In this document: positions 16,078-26,673 of the stretch, piece by piece
Position numbering within the stretch: the first letter of the stretch is position 1
Layout of the letters: the number at the start of each line of letters is the position of its first letter
Assembly: GCF_014695375.1 (NCBI RefSeq)
Contig: NZ_JACJOG010000059.1
Coordinates: 124,001 to 188,000 of the forward strand
From: Coleofasciculus sp. FACHB-T130
GTDB taxonomy: Bacteria > Cyanobacteriota > Cyanobacteriia > Cyanobacteriales > FACHB-T130
Direction of reading: 5' to 3'
DNA length: 64,000 nt
Notes under the pieces: generated by a model
What the model was told of the DNA's origin: nothing
Seen by the model: only the letters and a program-made list of their open reading frames with translations
Database searches by the model: none
Made by a program: the position numbers and the translations under genes

Positions 16078-17136
16078 TCATTCCTCACTCCTCATACGCG
16101 AATTTCGCCAAACTTGCCAGCTGGTATACCCCAACAACAACGTTGCACCCATCGCATAAGCCAGTCCGCTTGGTATTTTAGCCAAAGCTAGGGCTAAACT
16201 TCCCACCCAGAGCGTCAAAGCGTAGATAAACAGAACTATCAAACGTTGTGGCAGACCCGCTTGCAGCAGCCGATGATGCAGATGGAATTTATCGCCAATA
16301 AAAGGCGAATTGCCACGTAACAACCGTTGCACAATCACCGCTGACATATCCACAATTGGCACAGCCAGAATCAGGTAAGGCAGTAATACCGCAGTGACAG
16401 CAGTGCTTTTTACTAAGCCAATTACGCCGACACCAGCCAGGGTAAAGCCCATAAAATAGGCTCCGCCATCCCCCATAAAAATCTGAGCGGGGTTGAAATT
16501 ATATCGAAGAAATCCCAATGAGCCACCGGCAAGCGCTGCGGCAATCAGTGCTGCCGCTGGTTGGTTCATAAACAAACTTACAATCAGCATCACCACGGCA
16601 GCGATGCCAGAAACACCGGCAGCTAGACCGTCTAGACCATCAATCCAATTGATGGCATTAGTCAGACCGACCAGCCAAATGACGGTAATCGGCCAGCTAA
16701 TTGTGTCTGGCAATGTGACCAGTCCAGCAAAGGGAACGGTGAGGAAGTCAATTTGGACGCCGAGGTGCCAAGCCCAGCTGGCAATGATAATTTGCAGAAA
16801 CAGCCGCAAGAAAGGCGACAAACTAAACAAATCATCGGCTAAGCCAACCAGGAAAAAACCAAGACCACCCAAGATAACGCCCCAAACTTCTAGGGATTTC
16901 TCTGTGCTCAAAGCGCCAAATCCCCCGGTTCCCCAAACAATCAGTAGGGCAATAATGGTGCCTGCAAAGATAGAGACACCTCCCACCCGCACGATAGGAT
17001 GCTTATGGACTTTGCGCTCACTGGGTAAATCAACCAGTCCCTTTTGGAGGCCAATTTTGTTCACAACGGGTGTTGCCCAGAGGACAACACAGGCAGATAC
17101 GAGAAAGGCAACCAGGTGATACAGCTGGGGGGGCAT
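16078..17136 (-). CDS. polyprenyl-phosphate sugar-1-phosphate transferase (MraY/WecA/TagO family)
   Basis: An integral membrane enzyme that transfers a sugar-1-phosphate, usually GlcNAc-1-P, to undecaprenyl phosphate and so primes a cell-surface polymer. Family motifs: RKVHKHPIVRVGG near the N-terminus, GLADDLFSLSP with the paired Asp that bind Mg2+, NAINWIDGLDGLAAG, FMGDGGAYFMGF, and the cytoplasmic HLHHRLLQAGL histidine motif. About ten or eleven hydrophobic helices are seen over 352 aa. It is of the WecA/TagO branch rather than MraY because of the HHR loop. Orientation suggests co-transcription with cinA downstream. Confidence 0.93.
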   Translation of the reverse strand: MPPQLYHLVAFLVSACVVLWATPVVNKIGLQKGLVDLPSERKVHKHPIVRVGGVSIFAGTIIALLIVWGTGGFGALSTEKSLEVWGVILGGLGFFLVGLADDLFSLSPFLRLFLQIIIASWAWHLGVQIDFLTVPFAGLVTLPDTISWPITVIWLVGLTNAINWIDGLDGLAAGVSGIAAVVMLIVSLFMNQPAAALIAAALAGGSLGFLRYNFNPAQIFMGDGGAYFMGFTLAGVGVIGLVKSTAVTAVLLPYLILAVPIVDMSAVIVQRLLRGNSPFIGDKFHLHHRLLQAGLPQRLIVLFIYALTLWVGSLALALAKIPSGLAYAMGATLLLGYTSWQVWRNSRMRSEE

Positions 17137-17309
17137 CTGAAATTAAGTAGGGTACTAGACATCAGAAGGGAGAAATTAAAAAAAAGCTGTTAGCTGATTG
17201 CTAATCGCTATTGATCTTTCATCCTTCAAAACAATCGTCAGGCAGAGTCTACTACATTTCAGACGGGAAGAGGCAGAGGGGGATGGGGAATTAAGCGGGG
17301 GAATGGGGA

Positions 17310-17331
17310 GTAGGGGCATAGCCGCCCCTAC
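17310..17331. repeat. GTAGGGGC palindrome beyond glyA
   Basis: GTAGGGGC (17310-17317) pairs perfectly with GCCCCTAC (17324-17331) across a six-base loop, five bases past the glyA stop. A longer relative with the same ends lies at 55646-55674. A T-run follows on the plus strand only. It is either a dispersed cyanobacterial palindrome or a weak terminator for glyA. Confidence 0.65.
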
Positions 17332-17336
17332 GATTT

Positions 17337-18620
17337 TTATGCCAAGGCTGGTACGGGAATTGTCAGGTGGGGGTACAGGGGGAAGCGATCGCATAATGCT
17401 GCCACTCGCCGCCGACATTCCGCCGCCACTGCTTCCTCTTCTGGATTCAGGAGCCGTTCGGCAATAATATCCCCGATTTCTGTAAATTCACCAGTAGACA
17501 TCCCGCGCGTCGTCATTGCTGGCGAACCCAGCCGCAAGCCACTGGTTACGAATGGCGACTCTGGATCGAAGGGTACGGTATTTTTATTCGCGGTAATGTT
17601 CACTCCGCTCACTAGCTGATCGGCTCGCTTGCCAGTCATGCTGATAGAGCGCAAGTCTACTAGCATCAAGTGATTGTCAGTCCCGTCAGAAACAATCTTG
17701 AAGCCGCGTTTTTGCAACTGAGTTGCCAAAGCACGAGCATTTTCAATTACTTGCGCTGAATAAGTTTTAAACGCGGGTTGCAGTGCTTCCCCAAATGCCA
17801 CCGCCTTAGCGGCAATGACGTGTTCTAAGGGACCCCCTTGAGTACCGGGGAACACGGCTTTGTCTAGTTGCTTGCCGAGTTCTGGGTCGCTGGTCATAAT
17901 TAAGCCGCCTCTAGGACCGCGCAGGGTCTTGTGGGTGGTAGTGGTGACGACGTGGCAGTGGGGTAGAGGATTGGGGTGATGACCTGTGGCAACTAAACCC
18001 GCAATATGGGCGATATCCGCTAATAGATAAGCTCCGACTTCATCAGCGATCGCGCGGAATTTCTCAAAGTCAATGATGCGCGGATAAGCTGAATAGCCGC
18101 AAATGATTAACTTAGGACGGTGTTGTAGCGCCAAATCCCGGATCTGATCGTAGTCTAGCTGCTCGGTTTCCTGACTGACTCCATAGTGGCAAACCTTAAA
18201 CCACTTCCCCGACACATTGACCGGCGAACCGTGGGTTAAATGCCCCCCGTGAGACAAATCCATCCCCATAATCGTGTCTCCTGGCTGCAACAGGGTCAAG
18301 AAAACGGCAAAATTCGCCTGCGCCCCCGAATGCGGTTGCACATTCGCGTGAGCTGCTCCGAATAGCTGTTTGGCGCGGTCAATCGCCAATTGCTCAATTT
18401 TGTCGATAAAGTCACAGCCGCCGTAATAGCGTTTCCCCGGCAAACCTTCGGCATACTTATTTGTTAATACCGAGCCTTGTGCTGCCAGCACTGCTGCGGA
18501 GGTAAAGTTTTCACTGGCAATTAGCTCCAAGTGGGCGCGTTGGCGCTGGAGTTCTTCTTGGACAAAGCTGGCAACGGTAGGATCGGTTTCGGCTAGAAAG
18601 TCTAAGTTTGTTTTACTCAC
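17337..18620 (-). CDS. glyA: serine hydroxymethyltransferase
   Basis: PLP enzyme that interconverts serine and glycine with transfer of a one-carbon unit to tetrahydrofolate; central to one-carbon metabolism and photorespiratory recycling. Seen: [11 protein letters not shown] near the N-terminus, [35 protein letters not shown], and the Schiff-base lysine in [16 protein letters not shown] take GTG at 18620 (then SKTNLDFL) as the start, giving 427 aa, the usual cyanobacterial length; the open frame extends to a TTG at 18659, which would add 13 unmatched residues. Confidence 0.95.
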   Translation of the reverse strand: MSKTNLDFLAETDPTVASFVQEELQRQRAHLELIASENFTSAAVLAAQGSVLTNKYAEGLPGKRYYGGCDFIDKIEQLAIDRAKQLFGAAHANVQPHSGAQANFAVFLTLLQPGDTIMGMDLSHGGHLTHGSPVNVSGKWFKVCHYGVSQETEQLDYDQIRDLALQHRPKLIICGYSAYPRIIDFEKFRAIADEVGAYLLADIAHIAGLVATGHHPNPLPHCHVVTTTTHKTLRGPRGGLIMTSDPELGKQLDKAVFPGTQGGPLEHVIAAKAVAFGEALQPAFKTYSAQVIENARALATQLQKRGFKIVSDGTDNHLMLVDLRSISMTGKRADQLVSGVNITANKNTVPFDPESPFVTSGLRLGSPAMTTRGMSTGEFTEIGDIIAERLLNPEEEAVAAECRRRVAALCDRFPLYPHLTIPVPALA

Positions 18621-19228
18621 AAAGTGAACCCCTAGAAATAGTGTCAGTCTTCCTTTCAAACTTTGATTCGGGTGCGCTTTCGGTCAACGCCATGTCCGCG
18701 CTACTAGCCCAGGTCAGTATTTTCGGGAGTCTTCAATCTTAACGCTGTTGGAGTCGTGTCTCTACCCAACTTTTCTGTTAACACTTGAAGCGAACAATTT
18801 TTGGCAACCTTTCATCCAAACTAGCTAACCTGGCACAGTATGCAATTTTGCTGTATTTTTCTCGCCCATTCATAAGGAGCTTGAGGAGCTGGAAAAATTT
18901 GCTTGACATTCGATCGCCAACCCCGGATAAATTGGGATTTAGAAAAAGTTGCCCATGATGTTAACCTTACCCACTTGGCAACCGATGCGATCGCAAACTG
19001 CAAGACTTTAGAGGGATTAGACGCCCATACTGTTCAGCTCCCAAAGTTAGGTGCCAAATTTATTTTCTGCCCTCCTCTCTTCCCACACGCACAAAGCGTC
19101 GCTTTAGTAACCATCCTCACTCCTACTTTTAGGAGAGGACATTAAGCTGTATGTTAATTTACCATATTTCGCCGAAAACCTGACCTAGAATGGATGCGGG
19201 CGAATTAAAGCTCTCGTGGAGGTATTAA
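18621..19228. other. 608-base intergenic region between divergent genes
   Basis: No convincing gene is seen. Weak overlapping frames at 18821-19003 (minus) and 18903-19145 (plus, TTG start) have poor composition and no ribosome binding site. It must hold the promoters of glyA (leftward) and of the 65-aa gene (rightward), but no clear -35/-10 pair stands out. Confidence 0.5.
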
Positions 19229-19426
19229 ATGTTAGTCATTCTTACGGATGAGCAGATACTCTCCCCCAAACAAGTTTGTCAGACCTGTTTACTTGCCGAT
19301 CAAAGTGGTCAACCCCGCTGGCGTCAGGGGCAGCTCCGCTGCGCTCAAGCGATTCACAAGCTTACCGAAAATCAACCCGATCAATACGAGTGTCTTATGG
19401 GCTTCCGGATTGCCAATATTGAGTAA
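19229..19426 (+). CDS. small Cys-containing hypothetical protein, 65 aa
   Basis: A 65-aa protein with a CxxC pair (VCQTCLL, C17 and C20) and two further cysteines (C38, C55), so a small metal site or redox site is possible. A strong GGAGG lies about eight bases before the ATG, supporting expression. No signal peptide. Family not recognised; the cysteine spacing does not fit a classic rubredoxin or zinc ribbon. It stands alone between glyA and the Tic20-like gene. Confidence 0.65.
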   Translation: MLVILTDEQILSPKQVCQTCLLADQSGQPRWRQGQLRCAQAIHKLTENQPDQYECLMGFRIANIE

Positions 19427-19663
19427 TCTCGTTTTGCTCAAGTTTATTTGCTGAAGTTTAAAGCCTGCTGAGGTGCTATTTGCGATTTGGGGTTTAATGG
19501 CGATCGCTACTTTCTCTGACAAACAAGAGTGCGCCTACGCTACAGGCTCCTTGTCTTTGATGAGGCACGTCTGACCTAGGGGTGTCCTGGTTGACATCGC
19601 ATCTGCGTTATCCTGAACTTAGTAATAACTGGCGATAAATATATTATTTCAGGAGAACGCACG

Positions 19664-20137
19664 ATGACTTGGCGTGGTTCAGCAACAGCGAAAGACCGGG
19701 TTTTCGCTTGCCTTCCTTATTTACTCCCTTTGCTTTCTGTGCTTCCCTTTGGGGCGTATCTGTTTAGACAGTTTCCTGTCTTAGCACTGATTTTATTGCC
19801 GCTACAACCGTTGCTAGCAATTTACAGTATACCGTTTGCCAGTTTAATCATTTTCTTTGTCTTGTTCTTAGGCGTAGTTAGAAACGAAAAGATTAGCCAT
19901 TTCATTCGTTTTAACACCATGCAGGCACTCTTAATAGACATTGCTCTATTTTTGTGTACTATGGCATTGCAAATTTTGACTCCAGCGCTAGGAACTGGCT
20001 TGGTAGGACAAACGCTGTTTAATGTTGTTTTTCTAGGAACGCTTGCTGCCTGCGCCTATTCAGTTGTTCAGTCTGTGATAGGACGTTACGCAGAAATTCC
20101 TGGGATTTCAGAGGCAGTTTACAGCCAAGTTCCCTAG
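19664..20137 (+). CDS. Tic20-like (Ycf60) membrane protein
   Basis: A four-helix membrane protein of the Tic20 family. Hydrophobic segments are near residues 15-33, 38-70, 88-107 and 114-135; the family signature FIRFNTMQALL is between the second and third. In plastids Tic20 is part of the inner-membrane protein import channel; the role of the cyanobacterial ancestor is not settled. AGGAG is nine bases before the ATG. Length 157 aa is typical. Confidence 0.9.
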   Translation: MTWRGSATAKDRVFACLPYLLPLLSVLPFGAYLFRQFPVLALILLPLQPLLAIYSIPFASLIIFFVLFLGVVRNEKISHFIRFNTMQALLIDIALFLCTMALQILTPALGTGLVGQTLFNVVFLGTLAACAYSVVQSVIGRYAEIPGISEAVYSQVP

Positions 20138-20162
20138 TTTCTTGCCGCAGGCAGAATCTTCG

Positions 20163-20954
20163 TTAGGGCGCGGCTGGTATGGGACGTGACACAATCGTGT
20201 TTTCCATGTGACCGATGCCTTCAATTTCGATGCGAACGCGATCGCCCACCTGCATCGGACCAATCCCTTGAGGCGTTCCAGTCAGCACCACGTCTCCCGG
20301 TAACAGCGTCATCACCTGAGAGATGTAAGACACTAGAAAATCGGGCGCAAATACCATCTGATTAATCAGTGCTGACTGCACCGGCTGGGGATCGTCATTG
20401 AGAAAAGTTTGCAAGCGGGCAGCCGGACTCAACTCACGGACGATCCACGGTCCCAAAGGACAAAAAGTATCAAATCCTTTTGCCCGCGTCCATTGAAGAT
20501 CCTGCTTTTGCAGATCGCGGGCGGTAACATCATTGGCAATGGTGTAACCCCAAATTTTAGTTTGTGCCTCTTCTGGCGTACAGCAATAAACGCGATCGCC
20601 AATGATTAAAGCTAATTCGCCCTCGTAGTCCACTCGCTGTGACTGCGGGGGGTAGTGAATTTCTGTCCCCGCTCCGGTTACAGACGTTGGCGGCTTGAGA
20701 AATAGTAACGGTTCTTTTGGCACATCCGTCCCCATTTCAGCGGCGTGGCTGGCATAATTTTTGCCCACCGCGATAATTTTAGACGGGGCACAAGGAGCCA
20801 GAATTTGATAAGTATCGGGTTCTAACTGCAAATCCGTAGGTTGCCCGTGTAACCAGGGAGGCGCATCAAGCACCTGAACGCCTCGGCTTAGTTGCAATAA
20901 ACCGTAGTAAGTCTGTCCTTTTGCGGTTCGGACTCGGACGTAGCGCTGCGCCAT
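20163..20954 (-). CDS. fumarylacetoacetate hydrolase family protein
   Basis: A metal-dependent hydrolase or decarboxylase of the FAH family. Seen: IIAVGKNYASHAAEMG, the metal ligands in VDYEGELALIIG (Glu/Glu) and in GYTIANDVTARDLQ (Asp), then ARAKGF-like TRAKGFDTFCPLGPWI, and the C-terminal LLPGDVVLTGTPQGIGPM. The N-terminal extension of about 60 residues is usual for the 2-hydroxyhepta-2,4-diene-1,7-dioate isomerase-like branch. Substrate in cyanobacteria is unknown; oxaloacetate or acylpyruvates are family possibilities. Convergent with the Tic20-like gene. Confidence 0.9.
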   Translation of the reverse strand: MAQRYVRVRTAKGQTYYGLLQLSRGVQVLDAPPWLHGQPTDLQLEPDTYQILAPCAPSKIIAVGKNYASHAAEMGTDVPKEPLLFLKPPTSVTGAGTEIHYPPQSQRVDYEGELALIIGDRVYCCTPEEAQTKIWGYTIANDVTARDLQKQDLQWTRAKGFDTFCPLGPWIVRELSPAARLQTFLNDDPQPVQSALINQMVFAPDFLVSYISQVMTLLPGDVVLTGTPQGIGPMQVGDRVRIEIEGIGHMENTIVSRPIPAAP

Positions 20955-21191
20955 AATGTTGACTGCTATTTGATTATGCTGATGTGTGGTCTGGACGTTG
21001 AGGTGAATTTACCCTGGTAACTTTGTACAATTGATGGACTGGTAGTAAGATTTTAATTCCTTGCTTCTTCATCTTTAGACGCTATAGGCTAGCGAGTTGA
21101 GATTTTCAAGGTGCGACTTCCATTCCCAATCCCAAACTTCCTAGTCCCAGTGCTAGAAGAAGCCGTCTTGTCCATAAGGAGATTAACAGCA

Positions 21192-21524
21192 ATGCAGATC
21201 GTTTACGAAACTATGTACATCCTCCGTCCCGATTTGACCGAGGAACAAGTAAACTTGGCGATCGCCAAGTATCAAGGTATCTTGAGCGACAATGGGGCAC
21301 ACGACATCGAAATCCAGCATCGGGGTCGGCGGCGTCTAGCTCAAGATATCGGCAAGCATCGGGAAGGCATTTATGTTCAAATGAACTACAAATGCAATGG
21401 CAGCCAGATAGCGCCGATGGAACGGGCAATGCGTCTGTCGGAAGAAGTCATCCGCTACCTCACCATCAAGCAGGAAGTGCGCGAACCGAAGCCAGAGCCA
21501 GTTGAGGCAGAAGCAGTCAGTTAA
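21192..21524 (+). CDS. rpsF: 30S ribosomal protein S6
   Basis: Structural protein of the small ribosomal subunit, binding 16S rRNA with S18. [15 protein letters not shown] at the N-terminus, then [22 protein letters not shown] and [10 protein letters not shown] match S6. The start is ATG 21192 (MQIVYET), with AAGGAG about ten bases upstream; the frame is open to 21111 but the first 27 residues do not match S6. Length 110 aa is typical of cyanobacterial S6, with a short acidic tail. A terminator follows at 21595-21624. Confidence 0.96.
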   Translation: MQIVYETMYILRPDLTEEQVNLAIAKYQGILSDNGAHDIEIQHRGRRRLAQDIGKHREGIYVQMNYKCNGSQIAPMERAMRLSEEVIRYLTIKQEVREPKPEPVEAEAVS

Positions 21525-21594
21525 GTGCGATTGGGGTGGAGTCTCTCCGCCCTTGTTGAGTCGAAAGGTGGACTTTCATCCCACCCTCCATTCC

Positions 21595-21624
21595 TTCCCT
21601 CACACCAGGGAGGGAATTTTTTTT
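21595..21624 (+). terminator. Rho-independent terminator of rpsF
   Basis: TTCCCTC (21595-21601) pairs with GAGGGAA (21610-21616) and is followed directly by eight T residues (21617-21624). It lies 70 bases after the rpsF stop. Confidence 0.75.
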
Positions 21625-21711
21625 AATTCGCAATCTGGCAATGAGCCATTGACTTCAGATTGTTATACTGACGTGTGAGACACGGTATTCGACTGAGATT
21701 CGTTTTATAAA

Positions 21712-24375
21712 ATGCAGCCTACTGACCCTGCCAAGTTTACTGAGAAAGCCTGGGAAGCCATCATCAAATCTCAAGATGTGGCGCGTCGATTCAAAAATCA
21801 GCAGCTAGAGGTAGAGCATTTAACGATCGCGCTTCTGGAAGAAGAAGAAGGGCTGACAAATCGGATTTTGAGTCGAGTCAATGTGGACATCCAGGCGTTA
21901 AAGTCGCAACTCGAAGCCTTCACCCAACGCCAGCCCAAAGTCGCTGTCGTTGACCAGTTGTACCTGGGGAGAGGCTTAGATGTCATGTTAGACCGAGCTG
22001 AAGCCTCACGAACTACCTTGCAGGACGAATTCATCTCGGTAGAACATCTATTAGTCGGCTTCGTCGAAGATGACCGCATCGGACGCCGGTTGCTCAAAAG
22101 CTTCAACTTCGATCGGCAAAAGCTAGAAGCAACGATCAAAGAGGTTCGGGGTACGCAGAAAGTAAAAGACCAAAATCCAGAGGCTCGCTATGAAGCCTTG
22201 GAAAAGTACGGGCGCGATCTGACAGAAACAGCCAAATCTGGTAAGTTAGACCCCGTAATTGGGCGAGATGAGGAAATTCGCCGCGTGGTGCAGGTGCTAT
22301 CTCGCCGGAGTAAGAACAACCCCGTTTTGATTGGGGAACCAGGAGTAGGTAAGACAGCGATCGCAGAAGGGTTAGCCCAGCGCATCATCAACGGCGATGT
22401 ACCTGAATCTTTGAAGAACCGCCGCCTAATTGCCCTGGATATGGGGAGTCTGATTGCGGGAGCCAAATATCGGGGAGAATTTGAAGACCGCCTCAGATCG
22501 GTGCTAAAAGAAGTCATCGATTCAGTCGGTCAGATTGTCCTCTTTATTGATGAGATGCACACGGTGGTTGGTGCTGGTGCCACTCAAGGGGCAATGGATG
22601 CGAGTAACTTGCTCAAACCGATGCTGGCGCGGGGAGAACTGCGTTGCATTGGGGCGACGACTCTAGACGAGTACCGCAAGCACATTGAAAAAGATGCGGC
22701 ACTCGAACGCCGGTTTCAACAAGTCTATGTTAATCAGCCCAGCGTAGAAGACACGGTTTCGATTCTGCGGGGGCTGAAAGAACGTTACGAAGTCCACCAC
22801 GGCGTGAAGATTACCGATTCTGCCTTAGTTGCCGCCGCCAGCTTGAGCGATCGCTACATCACCGAGCGGTTTTTGCCAGATAAAGCAATTGACTTGGTCG
22901 ATGAAGCTGCTGCCAAGCTGAAAATGGAGATTACGTCCAAGCCGGTAGAACTAGAGGCAATTGACCGACGGGTGATGCAGCTAGAGATGGAAAAGCTCTC
23001 CCTGCAAGGAGAAGGTCAACGGACGGGTTTAACAACCGTTGTGGGTGCCTTCCGTTCTTCTCAAGAGCGTTTAGAGCGTATTGAACAAGAGATTGCCTCC
23101 CTGAGCGAAAAACAAGTTCAACTCAGTTCCCAGTGGCAATCAGAAAAACAGCTCCTAGAAGACATTAACGCAGTGAAGGAGGAAGAAGATAAACTCCGGG
23201 TGCAAATAGAGCAGGCAGAACGCGCCTACGACCTTAACAAAGCTGCTCAGCTGAAGTATGGACGGTTGGAGGTTTTAGGACGCGACCGGGAAGCCAAAGA
23301 AGCCCAACTGTTGGAACTGCAATCTCGCGGTGCTGCCTTGCTGCGGGAAGAGGTACGCGAAGACGATATCGCCGAAATTGTCGCTAAATGGACGGGTATC
23401 CCAGTCAACCGCCTGCTAGAGTCGGAACGGCAAAAGCTACTCCAGCTTGAATCTCATCTCCACGAACGGGTGATCGGTCAGCAAGAAGCCGTTGCCGCCG
23501 TTTCCGCTGCCATCCGTCGCACCCGTGCGGGGATGAAAGATCCCAGTCGTCCGATCGGTTCTTTCCTGTTCATGGGGCCAACAGGGGTGGGCAAAACCGA
23601 GCTAGCCCGTGCCTTAGCTCAGTTCCTGTTTGACAGCGAGGACGCCCTGGTACGGATTGATATGTCCGAGTACATGGAAAAACACGCTGTCTCTCGCCTC
23701 GTAGGTGCCCCTCCAGGGTACGTCGGTTACGAAGAAGGCGGTCAACTGTCTGAGGCAATTCGCCGTCGCCCCTACTCGGTCGTGCTGCTGGATGAAGTGG
23801 AAAAAGCCCACCGCGATGTGTTCAACATCTTGCTGCAAGTGCTGGATGATGGAAGAATTACCGATTCCCAAGGCAGGACGGTAGATTTCCGGAATACGGT
23901 GATTGTGATGACAAGCAACATCGGCAGCGAGCATATTCTCGATCTGGGGGGGAACGAGGACCAGTACGAATTGATGCAGAAGAAAGTAACGGATGCTTTG
24001 CGATCGCATTTCCGCCCCGAATTCCTCAATCGCGTGGACGACATTATTCTCTTCCACCGGCTGGAACGTTCGGAACTGCGCCAGATTGTTAGTATTCAAA
24101 TCAAACAGATTGAGAAGCTGCTAGCCGATCAAAAAATCACCATCGAACTCTCGGCATCTGCCCAAGACCACTTGGCGGAAGTTGGCTACGATCCGATCTA
24201 TGGTGCCCGTCCTCTCAAACGCGCCATTCAGCGTGAATTGCAAAATACCCTCGCCACAGCGCTGCTAGAAAATACCTTCGTGAGTGGCGACACCATCTTG
24301 GTTGATTGTGTGGACAATACGCTGACTTTCAGCAAAAAACAGTCCCTCAGCCTCCTTGAAGCTCAAATCATTTAA
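21712..24375 (+). CDS. clpB: ClpB disaggregase (Hsp100)
   Basis: Hexameric ATP-driven disaggregase that rescues aggregated proteins with DnaK. Order: Clp N-domain (1 to about 150, [17 protein letters not shown]), first AAA domain with Walker [10 protein letters not shown] and Walker [10 protein letters not shown], the coiled-coil M-domain (about 400-530), second AAA domain with GPTGVGKTE and [10 protein letters not shown], and a C-terminal small domain. The M-domain separates it from ClpC/ClpA, and no ClpP-binding loop is apparent. Length 887 aa is standard. Cyanobacteria carry two ClpB paralogs; I cannot say which this is. No CIRCE element is visible upstream. Confidence 0.96.
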   Translation: MQPTDPAKFTEKAWEAIIKSQDVARRFKNQQLEVEHLTIALLEEEEGLTNRILSRVNVDIQALKSQLEAFTQRQPKVAVVDQLYLGRGLDVMLDRAEASRTTLQDEFISVEHLLVGFVEDDRIGRRLLKSFNFDRQKLEATIKEVRGTQKVKDQNPEARYEALEKYGRDLTETAKSGKLDPVIGRDEEIRRVVQVLSRRSKNNPVLIGEPGVGKTAIAEGLAQRIINGDVPESLKNRRLIALDMGSLIAGAKYRGEFEDRLRSVLKEVIDSVGQIVLFIDEMHTVVGAGATQGAMDASNLLKPMLARGELRCIGATTLDEYRKHIEKDAALERRFQQVYVNQPSVEDTVSILRGLKERYEVHHGVKITDSALVAAASLSDRYITERFLPDKAIDLVDEAAAKLKMEITSKPVELEAIDRRVMQLEMEKLSLQGEGQRTGLTTVVGAFRSSQERLERIEQEIASLSEKQVQLSSQWQSEKQLLEDINAVKEEEDKLRVQIEQAERAYDLNKAAQLKYGRLEVLGRDREAKEAQLLELQSRGAALLREEVREDDIAEIVAKWTGIPVNRLLESERQKLLQLESHLHERVIGQQEAVAAVSAAIRRTRAGMKDPSRPIGSFLFMGPTGVGKTELARALAQFLFDSEDALVRIDMSEYMEKHAVSRLVGAPPGYVGYEEGGQLSEAIRRRPYSVVLLDEVEKAHRDVFNILLQVLDDGRITDSQGRTVDFRNTVIVMTSNIGSEHILDLGGNEDQYELMQKKVTDALRSHFRPEFLNRVDDIILFHRLERSELRQIVSIQIKQIEKLLADQKITIELSASAQDHLAEVGYDPIYGARPLKRAIQRELQNTLATALLENTFVSGDTILVDCVDNTLTFSKKQSLSLLEAQII

Positions 24376-24382
24376 CAATCAT

Positions 24383-24415
24383 CAGTAGAGACGTTGCCTC
24401 TAAACGTCTCTACTG
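24383..24415. repeat. GTAGAGACGT palindrome after clpB
   Basis: CAGTAGAGACGT (24383-24394) and ACGTCTCTACTG (24404-24415) form a perfect 12-bp stem with a nine-base loop, seven bases past the clpB stop. I recall the TAGAGACGTTGC theme as a widespread cyanobacterial intergenic palindrome. It may terminate clpB, though the T-run is missing. Confidence 0.75.
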
Positions 24416-24472
24416 TTAGTCTGAAAGCAATACAACAGCCAAAATTGATGCGACAACGCCAAGAACATATCC

Positions 24473-25483
24473 GTGGACTTTACTGTAGCCATTTGCACAT
24501 ATAACGGTGCAGAACGTCTGCCCGAAGTTCTAGATCAACTGCTTCATCAAGTTGGTCCAGAGGATATTGACTGGGAAGTGCTAGTTGTTGACAACAACAG
24601 CAATGACGATACTGCTGCTGTCGTTGCTCGCTATGCAACCAATTGGCGTCAAGATAGCCAGTTGAGGTATATTTTTGAAGCCAAACAAGGCGCTGCCTAT
24701 GCGCGATATCGAGCCGTACAGGAAGCTAGAAGCAGCGACTTGATTGGATTTTTGGATGATGATAATCTACCAGCAGATAACTGGATAGCCGAAGCTTATC
24801 GCTTTGGTAGCGCTCGCCCTCAAGTGGGAGCCTATGGTGGCATTATTCATGCCAAACTCGATGAACTACCACCCCCCTACTTTGAGCAAATAAAAGGGTA
24901 TCTTACTATCTATAACCGAGGTGCAACGCCTTTTCACTACAAGCGTTCCGATAAACCGCGCCGAATTCCTGCTGCACCCGGTTCAGTCATCCGGAAGCAG
25001 GCATGGCAAGACGCCGTTCCTCCTCCAGAAAAACTCCTAATACCTGGCAGAGACGAGAAAACAATGGCTGCCGGAGAAGATGCCGAAATAATGTTCTATA
25101 TTCAAAATAGTAAGTGGGAAGTTTGGCACAATCCCAAAATGGAGATTTGGCATCATATTCCCCCATATCGATTAGAACAAGCCTATCTACTCAGACTGGC
25201 TCATGGATATGGCCTTTCCAATCATCTCACGCGAGTCACTCGGTTTTATCGATGGCAGCGTCCCTTCCTACCTTTTTTGATACCATTTTTTACATTACGC
25301 AATAGTTTAAAGGTATTAATTTACTACCTAAAAAATAAAAGTTCTCTACCCAATAATATTGTGCAAGCTTGTGAATTTCAGTCCCAATTAGGGCAACTTT
25401 ATAGCCCTTTTTTAGTAATATATAAAAAATTGCCATTCAAAGGTTTTATTAACGTAAAGGCAAATTTTGAACAAAGTCAATGA
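24473..25483 (+). CDS. hpsE: GT2 glycosyltransferase, HpsE-like (hormogonium polysaccharide)
   Basis: A cytoplasmic-facing GT-A fold glycosyltransferase. The N-terminal FTVAICTYNGAERL, VLVVDNNSNDDT and the metal-binding DDD at 95-97 (GFLDDDNLP) are clear; the acceptor region has GEDAEIMF. The opening MDFTVAICTYNG is what I know from HpsE, needed for hormogonium polysaccharide and gliding in Nostoc punctiforme. A hydrophobic stretch near 255-285 may touch the membrane. The start is GTG at 24473. Its stop overlaps the next gene start by four bases (25480-25483), giving translational coupling. hpsA and the pseudopilin genes lie 6 kb downstream, which supports the call. Confidence 0.8.
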   Translation: MDFTVAICTYNGAERLPEVLDQLLHQVGPEDIDWEVLVVDNNSNDDTAAVVARYATNWRQDSQLRYIFEAKQGAAYARYRAVQEARSSDLIGFLDDDNLPADNWIAEAYRFGSARPQVGAYGGIIHAKLDELPPPYFEQIKGYLTIYNRGATPFHYKRSDKPRRIPAAPGSVIRKQAWQDAVPPPEKLLIPGRDEKTMAAGEDAEIMFYIQNSKWEVWHNPKMEIWHHIPPYRLEQAYLLRLAHGYGLSNHLTRVTRFYRWQRPFLPFLIPFFTLRNSLKVLIYYLKNKSSLPNNIVQACEFQSQLGQLYSPFLVIYKKLPFKGFINVKANFEQSQ

Positions 25484-26658
25484 AGATAGCATACGCTACT
25501 CACTATGATATTTTTAATAACCGTACTTGGCCTCGCAACTTAATTGGGCACTGTGGCACTAATTACTACAAAGCGAAAGCTCTGGAAAGACAATTGGGAA
25601 CGATAGAGTATATTGGTCCTCTTGAGGAGATGTACTCCCCCTCTTTAAAATTATTATCTAAGGCAAAGAATCGCTGGCATAAGCATATATCTAAACAAAT
25701 ATATTTTCCTTGGGCAGAACCCGTTGTTAATCAAGGCTATGCATGCCAAATTGCCCAAAAAATTCTCCGAGCTAATCCCGAAATCGTTTTATGTCCAGAC
25801 ATCAATTTAATTTCTTATCTTGACTGTAAGCAACCCACTGTAGTTTGGACAGATGCTTCTTACGCTGGATTGATGAACTTTTATAGTGAGTTTAGTAACC
25901 TGTGTAGCGAAACCACCCAGCAATTAACTACTATGGATAAACTTACTTTAGATAAATGCAGTTTAGCTATATTCTCCTCCGACTGGGCTGCTCAGACTGT
26001 AATTAATACTTATCAAGTTGACTCTTCTAAAGTCAAAGTGATTCCGTCAGGAGCAAATGTTGAGTGTGATAGAACCTTAGACGATATCAAGGAGATTATT
26101 GAATCTCGACCCTTGGATAAATGCAAGCTCCTGTTTTTAGGCGTGGATTGGTTTAGAAAAGGTGGGAACATAGCTTTAGAAGTAGCTAGCGAATTGAATA
26201 AAAGCGGATTGAATGTTGAATTAACAATAGTTGGATGCCAGCCTTTTAAAGATAGTTCTCCTCCTGATTTTGTTGTTAATCTTGGCTTTATTAGTAAATC
26301 AACAGCGGCGGGATTAAATAAAATTAGTAATTTGATAGCTGAATCTCATCTATTAATTGTGCCTTCACAAGCAGAAGCTTATGGCAACGTCTTCTGCGAG
26401 GCAAACTCCTATGGAGTGCCTTGTATATCTACCAATGTAGGCGGCATACCAACAGTAATCAAAGATGATGTAAATGGAAAACTTTTTTCAATAACCGGCA
26501 GTATTCAAGAATATTGCACCTATATTTATACTTTGTTTAGAAATTATGGAGCTTATAAAAAGTTAGCTTTATCTTCATTTAATGAGTATCAAACTCGTTT
26601 AAATTGGTCAGCAACCGCCCAGTCAGCACAAAAGCTGTTTATGGACTTAATTAATTAA
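25480..26658 (+). CDS. GT4 family glycosyltransferase (first of tandem pair)
   Basis: A GT-B glycosyltransferase of family 4 type. The C-terminal nucleotide-sugar domain shows KLLFLGVDWFRKGG (Lys contact), VEANVE-like SGANVECDRT, and the E-x7-E region in SQAEAYGNVFCEANSYGVPCI followed by GGIPTVI. The N-terminal acceptor domain starts MKIAYATHYDIFNNRTW. It is coupled to the HpsE-like gene by a four-base overlap and has a close paralog 16 bases downstream. Donor and acceptor sugars are unknown; a role in surface polysaccharide assembly is inferred from context. The DNA is AT-rich compared with clpB before it. Confidence 0.88.
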   Translation: MKIAYATHYDIFNNRTWPRNLIGHCGTNYYKAKALERQLGTIEYIGPLEEMYSPSLKLLSKAKNRWHKHISKQIYFPWAEPVVNQGYACQIAQKILRANPEIVLCPDINLISYLDCKQPTVVWTDASYAGLMNFYSEFSNLCSETTQQLTTMDKLTLDKCSLAIFSSDWAAQTVINTYQVDSSKVKVIPSGANVECDRTLDDIKEIIESRPLDKCKLLFLGVDWFRKGGNIALEVASELNKSGLNVELTIVGCQPFKDSSPPDFVVNLGFISKSTAAGLNKISNLIAESHLLIVPSQAEAYGNVFCEANSYGVPCISTNVGGIPTVIKDDVNGKLFSITGSIQEYCTYIYTLFRNYGAYKKLALSSFNEYQTRLNWSATAQSAQKLFMDLIN

Positions 26659-26673
26659 GTATAATTACTCGTT

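Noticed and set aside
18903-19145. 80-aa frame with TTG start in the glyA upstream region
   Set aside because: TTG start, no Shine-Dalgarno and low coding character; no recognisable motif.
21640-21711. CIRCE or sigma-70 promoter before clpB
   Set aside because: TTGACT and TATACT are present but only nine bases apart; no CIRCE inverted repeat.
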